NCBI GenBank assembly: GCA_036365145.1
Contig: JAEOAD010000982.1
Span: 8,272,001-8,336,000, forward strand
Reading direction: 5' to 3'
DNA: 64,000 nt
Source: Orientallactaga sibirica
Lineage: Eukaryota > Chordata > Mammalia > Rodentia > Dipodidae
Shown here: in pieces, positions 1-9,767 of the stretch
Layout of the letters: each line of letters opens with the position of its first letter
Numbering within the stretch: position 1 is the stretch's first letter
Notes under the pieces: model-generated
Seen by the model: only the letters and a program-made list of their open reading frames with translations
Told to the model about the DNA's origin: nothing
Database searches by the model: none
Position numbers and translations under genes: made by a program

Positions 1-23
1 TTTAAAAAGAAAGAAATGGAAAT

Positions 24-253
24 TGGGTTCTGGAGAGATGGCTTAGTGGTTAAGGCACCTGCCTGCTAAGCCTAAGAACACCAGTTCAATTCTCCAGGTC
101 CCATGTTTAGCCAGACATAGTGACACAAGGGTGCAATGCCACACTTACCCACAAAGGGCACACACATCTGGAGTTCGTTCACAGCAGCTGAGAGGCTGCT
201 GGCGTGCTCATTCTCTGTCTCTCTGACTCTCTCTCAAAAAAAAAAAAAAAAAA
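24..253 (+). mobile_element. DIP-type SINE, tRNA-derived, long-body subfamily
   Basis: The head 'ctggagagatggcttagtgg' carries the pol III A box, and a B-box-like 'agttcaattc' follows about 40 bases later. The body has the 'gtgacacaagggtgcaatgcc' insert and the 'cagctgagaggctgctgg' variant found in only a few copies here (27.9, 32.0, 48.3 and 50.2 kb). It ends in a CT-rich tract and poly(A). The head matches the B2 superfamily; assignment to the jerboa DIP SINE is from memory of that family. Confidence 0.85.
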
Positions 254-263
254 GAAAGAAAGA

Positions 264-411
264 AGCCAGGTGTGATGGCGCACGCCTTTAATCCCAGCAC
301 TTGGGAGGCAGAGGTAGGAGGATCACCATGAGTTCGAAGCCACCCTGAGACTACATGGTAATTCCAGGTCAGCCCCGACTACAATGAAGCCCTGCCTCAA
401 AAAAAAAAAAA
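264..411 (+). mobile_element. B1-type SINE
   Basis: A 7SL-derived monomer starting 'gccaggtgtgatggcgcacg', with the 'tttaatcccagcac' pol III box, the 'gaggcagaggtaggaggatc' body and a poly(A) tail. It follows the tail of the preceding DIP element directly. Confidence 0.9.
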
Positions 412-417
412 CAAAAG

Positions 418-583
418 TGCCGGGCGTGGTGGCGCACGCCTTTAATCCCAGCACTCGGGAGGCAGAGGTAGGAGGATCGCCGAGAGTTCGAGGCCACCCT
501 GAGACTACATAGTTAATTCCAGGTCAGCCTGGACCAGAGTGAGACCCTACCTCGCAAAACCAAAAAAAAAAAAAAAAAAAAAA
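418..583 (+). mobile_element. B1-type SINE, young-looking copy
   Basis: Near-consensus B1-type monomer ('gccgggcgtggtggcgcacg' to 'gagaccctacctcg'). Its poly(A) tail has grown into the GGAA repeat that follows. Confidence 0.92.
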
Positions 584-662
584 GAAAGGAAGGAAGGAAG
601 GAAGGAAGGAAGGAAGGAAGGAAGGAAGGAAGGAAGGAGGGAGGAGAGAAAAGGAAAAGGAA
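583..662 (+). repeat. (GGAA)n microsatellite at a SINE tail
   Basis: About 13 uninterrupted ggaa units, then degenerate purine sequence. It gives the spurious Lys/Glu/Arg/Gly-rich and Phe/Leu/Pro-rich reading frames here. Confidence 0.95.
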
Positions 663-1052
663 GAAAAGAGAAATGGAAATTAGGCACTTACTTGGGATTA
701 CCTTCATTGCCAAACTCAGGTATATAGGGAGGACACTGACTGGTTCATAGGCATTCAAGAAGGGAGAACAAGTTTAGAAGGGCCCACCAACCTGGGAGCC
801 AGTAGAAACACATGCTTGAAGACACAGAGTGGGGGACCAAGAAGGGGTTTCTAATGGCCATTTTAACTCAGACTGAACTTTCTTGCTTGTCCAGCCATGG
901 CAGGTTGGCACCTATGTTCTTCTTGGGCCCGTACCCCTAACTGACTCCAGTAAAAAAGCTATCTTGCTCCTAACCCTTGTCAGTTATAAAGCATATTCAA
1001 AGCTAGTCTGGACTACATGAGACTCTGTTTTTAAAAAAAAAAATAAAAGAAA
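663..1052. other. Single-copy-looking spacer
   Basis: No repeat family or splice-bounded open frame recognised between the GGAA tract and the next B1. Confidence 0.5.
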
Positions 1053-1197
1053 GAGCCAGGCATGGTGGCTCATGCCTTTAATCCCATCACTTGGGAGGCT
1101 AAGGTAGGAGGATCCCTGTGAGTCCTAGGCCAGCCTGAGACTATAGTGAATTCCAGGTCACCCTGGCCTACACCAAGACTCTACCTTGAAAAATTAA
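1053..1197 (+). mobile_element. B1-type SINE, diverged
   Basis: 'gccaggcatggtggctcatg' head and 'ggaggctaaggtaggaggat' body, with several substitutions against the younger copies. Confidence 0.88.
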
Positions 1198-2102
1198 AAA
1201 TAAAAAAAAATCGAAGATGTGGGGATGTTTACTGTAGGAGAAAGAAAATCAGGATATACAAAATTACACCTTTACAGAACCTTAAAATATATGTGCTACC
1301 TTGAACACAGTAAGTATGATACAGAATAGTTTCATATAAAAGACCAAGTCACAGGATGTGAACCAGATTTGAAAATGGTACCCTTCCTGACGTCTGGTGA
1401 TTCTAGACAATGTTAACAAAAGTCTTGAAAGACACTGTAGGTACTGAAATGTTATTTCATAAAATACTAAAGAACATAATGATGAAAAATATTAAAGTAG
1501 ACCTAAAACATTGTATTAGAAAAAAAGCAAAATATAAAGTAGCTTTAATGTTGGTATTTAATGAAACATTTCATTAGAACATTAAATATCTTCAACAGAT
1601 TGGGTAGAGGGGACAGGAACCAGCAGTTTAAGTTAAAATATGGAAGAGAGCTAAAACTGTTAGAAAAATATTTTAATTCAGTTATAAATAGAAATGACAT
1701 TCCTATATAAGGTTAACAAAATGGTGAAAGAGAAAAGGAGTCTTTAGAAAATTACAGATAATTTCTATAAAAACAATGAAAAGAGTACAGCAGATGACAA
1801 TCAATCAAAGAACCAGGTGCAAAATTGTTAATGAGATGAGAATATTTTACCTTGCAGAGATCATGACCTTTTTAGCACATTATGCAGATTTCATTGAGCT
1901 AAAACTCTCAGCTTTTTGCAGCACTTCATTTCATGTCACACCTCTGCTTAAAACTTTCAATAGTTTCCAAGGAGACAGGACTTTTTTTTTTAATAAATAA
2001 AAGCAGCACTGGACCTACTAAACCTTTGCAAGATCTGGCCTCTGCCTTCTTTTGCTTCATTTAGGGCTTCTCTACTTTCTAGTCATTTTAGATTTCTTCT
2101 AG
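1198..2102. other. AT-rich non-repetitive spacer
   Basis: AT-rich DNA without a recognised repeat. The frame at 1776-2000 (74 codons) has no splice context or recognisable motif. Confidence 0.5.
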
Positions 2103-2246
2103 TTTTATTTAGTTTTATTTATTTTTATTTATTTATTTGAGAGAGAGAAAGAGGGAGAGAGAGGAAGAGAGAGAGAATGGGTGTGCCAGGGCAATGAGCC
2201 ACTGAAAATGAACTCTAGACGCATGTTCCACCTTGTGCATCTGGCT
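2103..2246 (-). mobile_element. DIP-type SINE, first part (split)
   Basis: Reverse-oriented DIP tail and body (AT-rich tail, GA tract, 'aatgggtgtgccagggc'). The element is cut by the B1 that follows and resumes at 2412. Confidence 0.85.
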
Positions 2247-2411
2247 TTTTTTTTTTTTTTTTTTTTTTTTTGTTTTTCGAGGTAGGGTCTCACTCTGGCT
2301 CAGGCTGACCTGGAATTCACTATGTAGTCTCAGGGTGGCCTCGAACTCACAGCTATCCTCCTACCTCTGCCCCCTGAGTGCTGGGATTAAAGGCGTGCGC
2401 CACCACGCCCG
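2247..2411 (-). mobile_element. B1-type SINE inserted in a DIP SINE
   Basis: Reverse B1 (poly(T) first, then 'gaggtagggtctcactctgg', ending 'caccacgccc'). 'gtgcatctggcttttt' occurs on both sides, at about 2236 and 2413, and is the target-site duplication. B1 therefore inserted after the DIP element. Confidence 0.92.
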
Positions 2412-2516
2412 GTGCATCTGGCTTTTTGTGGGTACTCGGGAGCTGAAGCAGGGCCTGCAAACTTTGCAACAGCAAGCACCTTTAACTGCTAGGCCATCTC
2501 CTGGCCACCAGCCCCC
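2412..2516 (-). mobile_element. DIP-type SINE, second part (split)
   Basis: Continuation of the reverse DIP element to its head ('aactgctaggccatctcctg'). Confidence 0.82.
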
Positions 2517-2571
2517 TCCCCCCCGCCCTGCATTCCCCCCTACAGTTCTTTTAAAAATGTTGTTTTTCAAG

Positions 2572-2721
2572 CCTGGCGTAGTGGTGCATGCCTTTAATCC
2601 CAGCACTCGGGAGGCAGAGATAGGAGGATCACCATGAGTTCGAGGCCACCCTGAGACTACATAGTGAATTCCAGGTCAGCCTGAGCTAGAGTGAGACCTT
2701 ATTTTAAAAAAAAAAAAAACC
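2572..2721 (+). mobile_element. B1-type SINE with a perfect 19-bp TSD
   Basis: The flanking direct repeat 'aaaaatgttgtttttcaag' lies at 2553-2571 and 2722-2740, so the exact insertion unit is known. Confidence 0.95.
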
Positions 2722-2744
2722 AAAAATGTTGTTTTTCAAGAGTC

Positions 2745-3000
2745 TAGCTCTCTCACCTTGCCTCAAGGCATTTGTACCTTCCCTTTTGGAAAACTTATTT
2801 CCTCAACTCTAGTCGCTTCCTTGCGGTGGCTTTCCTACCAACTCCACTCTCAACTGTGACCATGTTATTTCCTCCCACAGAGCTCTGGACTTGCCCTCTG
2901 CCTCTACCTCAAGACTGTAAACTCTTGGCGAGAAGGGCCAGCTTCTAGCAATCTGACACACAGTAGGTACTCATTAAGTATTTGTCAAATGAAGGAAGGA
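2745..3000 (+). mobile_element. L2 (LINE2) 3' end, ancient
   Basis: The tail pattern 'cacacagtaggtactcatta' then 'agtatttgtcaaatgaa', preceded by a CT-rich stretch, is typical of mammalian L2 3' ends. Diverged copy. Confidence 0.72.
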
Positions 3001-3299
3001 CACATCATCTGGATATAAGACAGGCTATTTGTAGGAACAATTGATAAAGAATGATATACCAATTTGCACAAAATTAGGGCCCCCCACCTCCACTCCCATC
3101 TCACAGGGGCACCTAGCCCTGGTCAATACAGAGCTTCCCCTGGTTTTTTCACTTCTAGGCAGCAGCCATAGAATGGTGACTAGCCCCATCTCTCAACTCA
3201 ACTCTGGCACTCAGCCCCATCTCACAAGGACTCAACCTCTTTTTTCTTATGTGCATTGCTCAAATAAAATTTAGTGGTATTATTAATAATAATTACTAG
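3001..3299. other. Non-repetitive spacer
   Basis: Nothing recognised. The frame at 3041-3274 has no supporting features. Confidence 0.4.
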
Positions 3300-4118
3300 T
3301 GACTAAAGTCAGTATGTCCCACAAGAAGTTGACAAATCAGGATGGCATGTCTGAGTATGTGGATGAATTTGAGAATATGTCACATCTGAACCAGCCTGCC
3401 AATCTCTGAAAGATTCTAGTCAGGTTACCAACTGCTCTAGACTTGGCTAACGGATCTGCTCAGTAGACTGGAACCCATACCTGGAAACGGGAAACAAGTC
3501 AGACCCATATCCAAAAATGAACCCTCTCTCCAGTATCAAGCTCCCACCAACAGTGGGAAACAAGAGGGACTATAACTATTCAATTCTCTCTAAAATAATA
3601 ACGGTTATCCATGTATCTTGCACTGACCTCACTCTCCATTGGAGAATCTGCTTCTCTCTTTCAGATGGACACAGAACCTGAGGAGAGAATTAGCCCATCT
3701 CACCTCAAAAGGGCACCAGATGAAGCCATAGAGTCATAGGGGAAATGAGCAAGAGTGCTACTTTCTTGGTGAACCTGGTACCACCACAAGGGCGAAGGTG
3801 ATAGACACAAAGAACACTCAACCCCTACCAAATTAGATATCCAGGGACACAGAGACTCACAAAATCTCGTCACTGAAATAGACCTAAAATAAACCCAACA
3901 TGGCTCAGGGAAATTCACGGAAGAGGGGGCAGAAAGATTGTTCGAGCCATGAGTTAGGTCATTATACACAGAGACATTGCCTCTCCCACATAACTGATGG
4001 CTACCCCCATAAGGCAAGACCCATATTACCCATGGGGGGAGGACAGGGAGAAGGCTAACGATGGTACCATCATGGCTGTATATATACTATATACATAACT
4101 AATAATAAAAAGAAAGAA
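3300..4118 (+). mobile_element. L1 3' untranslated region, 5'-truncated copy
   Basis: Contains the rodent L1 3'UTR signature 'gaagagggggcagaaagatt', then 'cattgcctctcccacataac' and 'gaggacagggagaaggctaa', ending in an A-rich tail near 4110. No ORF2 sequence is present. Confidence 0.65.
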
Positions 4119-4137
4119 ACTAATATCTGTGTGTGTG

Positions 4138-4352
4138 TGTAATTTATTTGCAAGGAGAGAGAGGGGGAAAGGAGAGATAGAAAGAGAATGAATGAGAATA
4201 AATGTGCATGCCAGGGCCTCCTGCCCATGCAAATGAACTCCAAACACATGCACCACTTTGTGCATCTGGCTTTATTGGGTACTGAGGAATCAAACCCAGG
4301 CCATCAGGTCCTGTAAGCAAGTGCCTTTAACCAATGAGCCATCTCAACACCT
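4138..4352 (-). mobile_element. DIP-type SINE, diverged
   Basis: Reverse DIP: GA tract, 'gccagggcctcctgcc', 'tttgtgcatctggcttta', ending 'aatgagccatctcaac'. A short (TG)n lies at its tail. Confidence 0.85.
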
Positions 4353-4625
4353 AATAAACTCATTTCTACACTTGGTCAATATCAGGATAACCTGGCAAAT
4401 CCAAGTCAGTAAGTTATTCTTCAACTATCATTTATCACCATTTTTCATCTGCCATATCCTTCTCCTATGTCTACGTTTAATCTGATTATTATAATATAAT
4501 CTCATGCTGCCAAGAACCAAATCTTTCGGTACAATACAAATATCTAAATCTGCAACATACCTAAAATAAATTAAGACAATTAAATATACATACACACACA
4601 CATGGTTTCCTCATCCACGTGTTTT
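4353..4625. other. AT-rich spacer
   Basis: No feature recognised up to the MaLR target site. Confidence 0.4.
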
Positions 4626-4630
4626 GTTGG

Positions 4631-4977
4631 CGTGGTGGTTTGATTCAGGTGGCCCCCATAATTTTAGGTGTTCCAAATGCTAGGTTCCCAGCTGATGAAG
4701 ATTTGGGAATTAATGCTTCCTGGAGGCAGTGTATTGTTGGGGGCAGGCTTATGGGTATTATAGCCAGTTTCCCCATGCCAGTGTTTGGCACACTCTCCTG
4801 TCACTATTGTCCACCTTATGTTGGCCAAGGGGTGATGTCCACCCTCTGCTCATGCCATCATTTTCCCCTGCCATCATGGAGCTTTCCCTCAAGTCTACAA
4901 GCCAAAATAAACCCTTTTCCTCAAAAGCTGTTCTTGGTCGGGTGATTTCTGCCAGCAATGCGAACCTGACTGCAACA
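4631..4977 (+). repeat. MaLR 5' LTR
   Basis: Starts 'cgtggtggtttgattcaggt', with T to C at the first base relative to the 3' LTR, and ends 'gactgcaaca'. It contains the poly(A) signal context 'aagccaaaataaac' near 4902. Three reading frames here are only LTR translation. Confidence 0.88.
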
Positions 4978-6127
4978 GTAAAGTGGTACCGAGGAGTGGG
5001 ATTGCTGCTAGACACCTGACTGTGTGGCTTTGGCCTTTTGGAGCTGATTTTCAAGAGGAATGTGGGAGGATTTGAAACCTTGGCCTAAGAGATGCCTTGC
5101 AGTACTGTAAGTACAGCTTGATGGACTATTCTGGTCAGAGGTGAAAGACCTGAATGCAGTAAGAACTATGGGCTGTGAGGTTTGGCTTATGAGGGTGAGA
5201 AAGAGCTTTGACTCAACTGGGCTAGAAGCAGTTTGTGTGAGAGGCTTGCTGTTATGCCCGTGTCCTGAGAATTTGTGGAGGGTTGCTTTGCATAGAAATG
5301 GACTGGTGTGAACAGAGGGATATGGCACAGAAATGAAATCTTTGAGCTGAAACTTCATCTGTTCAGCTGCAATTATATGAGAGATTATAACCATTGAGAC
5401 TGGGCCAGCTGACCTGCATTGGGGCAACAGTTAGAATGTAGACTCTTTTGAAGGGGGCTGAATGCTGAAGGAGTGTCCTGTTCTTCAAAGTCTGCTTTAT
5501 TTCCCCCCTGGATTAACAAATTGGCACCCTACCTGGTATAATGGAGTATAAGAAATGCAGGAAAAAGAGGGTCATTGAATTTGCAACATGGTCTTGTGTT
5601 TTGGAAAAGGCCATGGGCAGTGTGAAGCAAGTTTGCTGGATGCCTGCATGGAGACCCAATGGAGCCTTGAGGATGGACCATGGGTTGCAGTGGAGACACC
5701 GGGACCACGAGATGGCTGCTAAGGAAAGCTGCTGGCCCTAGATGAAGTTTTCCAGGACTGTGAGTAGCCTAGCCGAAGGGGCAGAATTGGAACTCAAGAG
5801 ACTTGTTGCTGGTTAGAATTATCGGACTTGAAGATTTGTCACTGGCTAGAGTTGTTGGACTTAGAACTACAGAGTTTGATGTTTGCCCTGCTTTAAACCT
5901 CGCATTGGTTGAGTATTTCTTTGCTATGCCCAATGCCATCTTTTGCAGTGTGAGTGTTTATTCTGTGCCATTATGGGTTTTATTTTTAGATATTATGGCT
6001 GAGTTAAAAGATATTAGACTGATGTTTGCACATCATTAGGATTGATACAAACTATAGGGACTTTTAAAGTTGCATGAATGCATTGCATTTTACATCATGG
6101 ATCAGTTTATGGGGGCCAGAGGTGGAA
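4978..6127 (+). repeat. MaLR internal region, non-coding
   Basis: Begins with the tRNA-Leu-type primer site and ends at the purine-rich stretch 'gggggccagaggtggaa'. Frames at 5008-5427, 5541-5741 and 5803-6039 have no gag, pol or env similarity that I recognise. Confidence 0.8.
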
Positions 6128-6466
6128 TGTGGTGGTTTGATTCAGGTGTCCCCCATAAACTTAGGTGTTCTGAATGCTAGGTTCCAAACTGATGCAGATT
6201 TGGGAATTAAAGCCTCCTGGAGGCAGTGTATTGTTGGGGACGAGCTTATGGATGTTATAGCCAGTTTCCCCTTTGGCACACTCTCCTGTTCCTGTTGTCT
6301 ACCTTATGTTGGCCAGGGGGTGATGTCCACCCTCTGCTCATGCCATCGTTTTCCCCTGCCATGATGGAGTTTCCCCTCGAGCCTGTAAGCCAAAATAAAC
6401 ACTTTTTTCCAAAAATCTACTCTTGGTCAAGTGATTTCTGCCAGCAATGCGAACCTGACTGTAACA
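6128..6466 (+). repeat. MaLR 3' LTR
   Basis: Same sequence as 4631-4977 with substitutions and small deletions. Intact TG start ('tgtggtggtttgattcaggt') and 'aaca' end. Confidence 0.88.
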
Positions 6467-6470
6467 GTGG

Positions 6471-6689
6471 TATAGCCAGTGTCCCCTTGCCAATGTTTGG
6501 CACACTCTTCTGTTGCTATTGTCCACCTCATGTTGTCCAGGGGATGATGTCCACCCTCTGCTCATGCCATCATTGTCCCCTGCCATCATGATGCTTCCCC
6601 TTGAGTCTGGAAGCCAAAATAACCCTTGGATCCCCAAAGCTGCTCTTGGTCAGATGATTTCTGCCAGCAATGCAAACCTGACTGGAACA
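6471..6689 (+). repeat. Third, 5'-deleted MaLR LTR
   Basis: Starts inside the LTR at 'tatagccagtgtccccttgcc' and runs to the LTR end. It lacks roughly the first third. It abuts the 3' LTR with no internal sequence between. Confidence 0.85.
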
Positions 6690-6752
6690 GTTGGGTTCTA
6701 GAAACCTAAATTGTTCTTGCTGTCAAAATCACTAGTTCTATATCTAAAATTT

Positions 6753-6798
6753 GCCTATAGCCATACCACCCCGAATGCACTCAATCTCATCTATATCT
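6753..6798 (+). pseudogene. 5S rRNA pseudogene, 3'-truncated
   Basis: 'gcctatagccataccacccc' and 'gaatgcactcaatctcatct' match the first about 46 bases of mammalian 5S rRNA (known as gtctacggccataccaccct...) with about nine mismatches. The internal promoter boxes of 5S are absent because the copy stops at the 'gatct' region. It is a dead fragment, probably retroposed. Confidence 0.72.
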
Positions 6799-7590
6799 AA
6801 AAATTATTGCCAGAAAGCACTTCACATGCTACTATTTGATATCAGGTCTCACTCTTACAAAGGATACAAAATAACAAAAAGAATCACATTTATAACTGTT
6901 AAACAGACAATATAAAAGACTGTTTCAAACCAGTTATGATCGAACTGACAGTAAACTAATATCAGATCACTGTTGTGTGTCTAATCTGTTTGTTATTAAA
7001 AATCCAGACACAACCCACCATGTAGAGTTATTGATTTACCTGCTTGGCACTTGTAAGGGTCACTTTCCCACATAGAAATGTTCACCTAAAGGCAATGAAA
7101 GACAGTTTTCAAAACACTTCACTTCCAACCAAGCTTTGTATTCCTCTATTATGTGTAACCAAAATCCAACATCCCCTAAGCTACTGTATGAGCAGTGTCC
7201 ATCTACATAATTTACAAACTAGGCAAAAATGAACGCCTTGCAAGGTGGCACAATCAGCCTGTGCTGTATAATTTTATCATATTCTATATTCCCAACACGA
7301 CTTTATTCCCCAATCCACCAGAAATGATACCTTAGAAGATGATGCAAGCAAGAAAGCCATGTCTAAATCCCACAACAATCCAATTTGAAGCAACACAGAA
7401 GGTAGAGAATGTTTCAACACCTGAATTTGTTGAAGACTGCTCTACAGATCGCACAATAGATGTGATCTGTCAAGAAAGACTGCAGTTCAAATAATACAAT
7501 GTGCAATGTTACTGGCTTAATATAAAGAAAACCAATGACTCTGTCCATAGTCTTAAATCTAAGGTTTTTTTTTCTTGCAAAGTAATTATA
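6799..7590. other. Non-repetitive stretch with a candidate exon
   Basis: About 800 bases without a recognised repeat, moderately AT-rich. See the separate minus-strand candidate exon at 7040-7085. Confidence 0.5.
7040..7085 (-). other. Candidate internal exon (46 bp), minus strand
   Basis: Read on the minus strand, a pyrimidine-rich stretch ending 'cattgccttt|ag' precedes 46 bases. A consensus donor 'gcag|gtaaat' follows. One frame is open and reads VNISMWESDPYKCQA. The other two contain stops or cannot be judged. No protein recognised. A chance match in non-repetitive DNA is quite possible. It lies downstream, in minus-strand sense, of the CpG-island promoter at 17.9 kb. Confidence 0.2.
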
Positions 7591-7591
7591 T

Positions 7592-7672
7592 GAGAGGCTG
7601 GGAAGATGGTTCAGTGGTAAAAACACTCACTGCTCAAGTTAGAGTACCTGAGTTCAAGTCCCAGACCCCACA
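7592..7672 (+). mobile_element. B2/ID-type SINE head
   Basis: 'ggctgggaagatggttcagt' and 'gagttcaagtcccagac' give A- and B-box-like motifs of a tRNA-derived SINE head. Body missing. Confidence 0.7.
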
Positions 7673-7687
7673 AAAAAGTAAGGGGGG

Positions 7688-7855
7688 GGCATACTGGGAA
7701 GATGGCCCACTGGTTAAAGGCACCTGCTTGCAAAGCCTCCCAGCCAGGGTTCAATTCCCAAGCCACACACATAAACCAGATATTAAAAAGTAGCATACTG
7801 CCTGGCATTTGTTTACAGCAGTAAGAGGGCCTGTGGCGGCCATACACACACACTA
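7688..7855 (+). mobile_element. DIP-type SINE, old
   Basis: 'ctgggaagatggcccactgg' head and 'ggttcaattccc' B box, followed by a degraded body. Confidence 0.7.
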
Positions 7856-7866
7856 AATATACATGC

Positions 7867-8117
7867 AGGGCTGGAGAGATGGCTTAGTAGTTAAGGTGCT
7901 TGCCTGCGAAGCCTAAGGACCCATGTTCATTCTCTCTCCAAATCCCATAAAGGTGAGGAAAGCACAAGGTTGCATATGCCCACTAGCTGGCACAAGCATC
8001 TGGAGTTTGATTGCAGTGGCTGAGGCCCTGGCATGCCAATTCTTTCTCTCTCTTCTCTCTAAAATAAAATTAAATAAATAAATAAAATTAAATAAATAAA
8101 TAAATAAATAAATAAAA
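7867..8117 (+). mobile_element. DIP-type SINE with (AAATA/AAAT)n tail
   Basis: Full-length: head 'ggctggagagatggcttagt' to the CT tract, then an A/T-rich tail of aaataaat units. The next DIP follows its tail directly. Confidence 0.92.
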
Positions 8118-8338
8118 AGGGCTGGAGAGATGGCTTAGCAGTTAAGGCATTTGCCTATGAAGCCTAAGGACCCAGGTTCTACTCTCCAGATCCCACATTA
8201 GCCAGACACACAAAGGTGAAACAAGCGCAACATTGCACATGTCCACTAGGTGGCGCAAGCATCTGGAGTTCAATTGCACTGGCTGAGGCCCTGGCATGCC
8301 AATTCTCTATCTCTCGTCTCTCTCTCACACTCTCTCTA
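8118..8338 (+). mobile_element. DIP-type SINE with (TA)n tail
   Basis: Full-length DIP in tandem with the preceding copy. Its tail has become a long TA repeat. Confidence 0.92.
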
Positions 8339-8339
8339 A

Positions 8340-8405
<66 letters not shown>
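8339..8405. repeat. (TA)n microsatellite
   Basis: About 32 uninterrupted TA dinucleotides at the DIP 3' end. This is likely to be length-polymorphic. Confidence 0.97.
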
Positions 8406-8409
<4 letters not shown>

Positions 8410-8419
8410 AAAAGAAAAA

Positions 8420-8565
8420 GATTAATCCCAGCACTCGGGAGGCAGAGGTAGGAGGATTGCCGAGAGTTCGAGGCCACCCTGAGACTACATAGTTAATTCC
8501 AGGTCAGCCTGGACCAGAGTGAGACCCTACCTTGCAAAAACCAAAAAAAAAAAAAAAAAAGAAAA
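8420..8565 (+). mobile_element. B1-type SINE, 5'-truncated
   Basis: Begins inside the pol III box at 'attaatcccagcactcggga' and runs to a poly(A). The first about 27 bases are missing. Confidence 0.9.
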
Positions 8566-8571
8566 AAGAAA

Positions 8572-8822
8572 ACCAGAAGCCATGAGAGGCTTCTGTAATC
8601 CCAGAATGCTGATGCTGACAGCAAAATGAGAGGTGGAGACAGGAAAATTTCTCAGAAGCTCATGGAGAATACAGCAAAGAAATACAAAAGAGTGAGCAAC
8701 CCTGCCTCCAATGAGGTGGAAAGGCAAAGATTGACCCAAAAGTTGTCCTCTGACCTCCACATGTGTACCCTGATACATATGTGCTACACTGATGCAAACA
8801 ACACACATAGCAAATAATAAAA
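8572..8822 (+). mobile_element. B3-type SINE body, headless
   Basis: 'ggcttctgtaatcccagaat', 'gaggtggaaaggcaaagatt' and 'gtcctctgacctccacatgt' match the body of rodent B3-type SINEs. The same body is at 25.36-25.74 kb. Confidence 0.65.
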
Positions 8823-8865
8823 AAATTGAGGCAAGCCCAACAGACTGCCTTTTTTTCAATGCTAG

Positions 8866-9106
8866 TGTGTGTGAGAGAGAGAGAGAAAGAAAGAAAGAGA
8901 GAGAGAGAAAGAGAATTGGTGCACCAGGGCCTCCAGCCACTGCAATCAAACTCCAGACGCATGTGGACCCTCCCCCCCTTGTGCACATGTGCAACCAGGC
9001 ATGCTTGAGTCACTGTGCATCTGGCTTATGTGGGACTGGGGAGTTGAACATGAGTCCTTAGGCTTCGTAGGCAAGTACCTTAACCACTAAACCATCTCTC
9101 CAGCCC
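8866..9106 (-). mobile_element. DIP-type SINE, long-body subfamily
   Basis: Reverse DIP with GA tract, an extra 'gtgcacatgtgcaaccaggc' segment and the head 'aaccatctctccagccc'. Upstream lies 'gaggcaagcccaacagactg', also present at 39636. Confidence 0.88.
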
Positions 9107-9214
9107 ATAATAAAAATTTTAAAAATAATAATTACATAACTTTTTTCTGGGTTTCTTTTGTCTGCATTTCCCACACATCCCTAAGAATATTGCTTCTTTT
9201 TTTTTTAAGTTTCT

Positions 9215-9432
9215 TTTGTTGTTTATTTATTTATTTGAGAGCAACAGACAGAGAGAGAGGCAGATAGATAGAGAAGGGGCACGCCAGGGCCTCCAGCCAC
9301 TGCAAACGAACTCCAGATACATGCGCCCCCTTGTGAATCTGGCTTACGTGGGTCCTGGGAAATTGAGCCTTGAACCGGGGTCCTTAGGCTTCACAGGCAA
9401 GTGCTTAACCGCTAAGCCATCTCTCCAGGCCC
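9215..9432 (-). mobile_element. DIP-type SINE
   Basis: Reverse full-length DIP: tail, 'ccagggcctccagccactgc', 'ggtccttaggcttcacaggc', 'gctaagccatctctccaggc'. Confidence 0.92.
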
Positions 9433-9629
9433 AAATATTGCTTTTATTTGCCAGTCTAAAAATGAACAAATGAAAATAAAATTGAAAGCCACAAACACAA
9501 GGTAATTTATGCCATCTGTAATATGTCCTTCATATTCTGCTATGTATTATACTTAAGCAAAAACTTGGAAACAAACACTGTGATATGTCTAAGAAGATAT
9601 TTTTAAAGACATCTTTTAAGATCTATGTT

Positions 9630-9740
9630 AGCTGGACCTTGAGGCTCACATCTTTAATCCCAGCACTCAAGAGACTGAGGTAGAAGGATTGCTGTAAATT
9701 CAAAGACAGCCTGGGCTAGAGACCCTGCCTCAAAAAAAAG
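9630..9740 (+). mobile_element. B1-type SINE, diverged
   Basis: 'catctttaatcccagcactc' and 'gagactgaggtagaaggatt' with an internal deletion before the A-rich tail. Confidence 0.8.
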
Positions 9741-9767
9741 GCTCTACATTATTTTATGTATCAGTGT

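Larger units (their letters stand above)
4631..6689 (+). mobile_element. ERVL-MaLR retrotransposon, LTR-internal-LTR plus extra partial LTR
   Basis: Non-coding MaLR element. 5' LTR 4631-4977, internal 4978-6127, 3' LTR 6128-6466, then a 5'-deleted third LTR about 6471-6689. The primer-binding site 'tggtaccgaggagtggg' at 4984 fits a tRNA-Leu primer, as in the ERVL group. A purine-rich stretch lies just before the 3' LTR. 'gttgg' lies before 4631 and again at 6690, the 5-bp duplication expected for ERVL-type integration, so all three LTR units belong to one insertion. The internal region has no gag or pol frame, which is normal for MaLR. The LTRs differ at many positions, so the copy is old. 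Confidence 0.88.

Noticed and set aside
4619..6701. Series of 60-140 codon frames as an endogenous retroviral gene set
   Set aside because: They are LTR and non-coding MaLR internal sequence. Nothing gag-, pol- or env-like was seen.
6753..6798. Functional 5S rRNA gene
   Set aside because: Only the first 46 of about 120 bases are present, with several mismatches and no terminator T-run.
8341..8405. Alternating TA tract as a regulatory or origin element
   Set aside because: It is the expanded tail of a SINE, with no accompanying motif.
9216..9473. Recurrent peptides with 'SSLEPGSLGFTGK' or 'AKPKDPGSIPQ' motifs
   Set aside because: Translations of DIP SINEs in either orientation.
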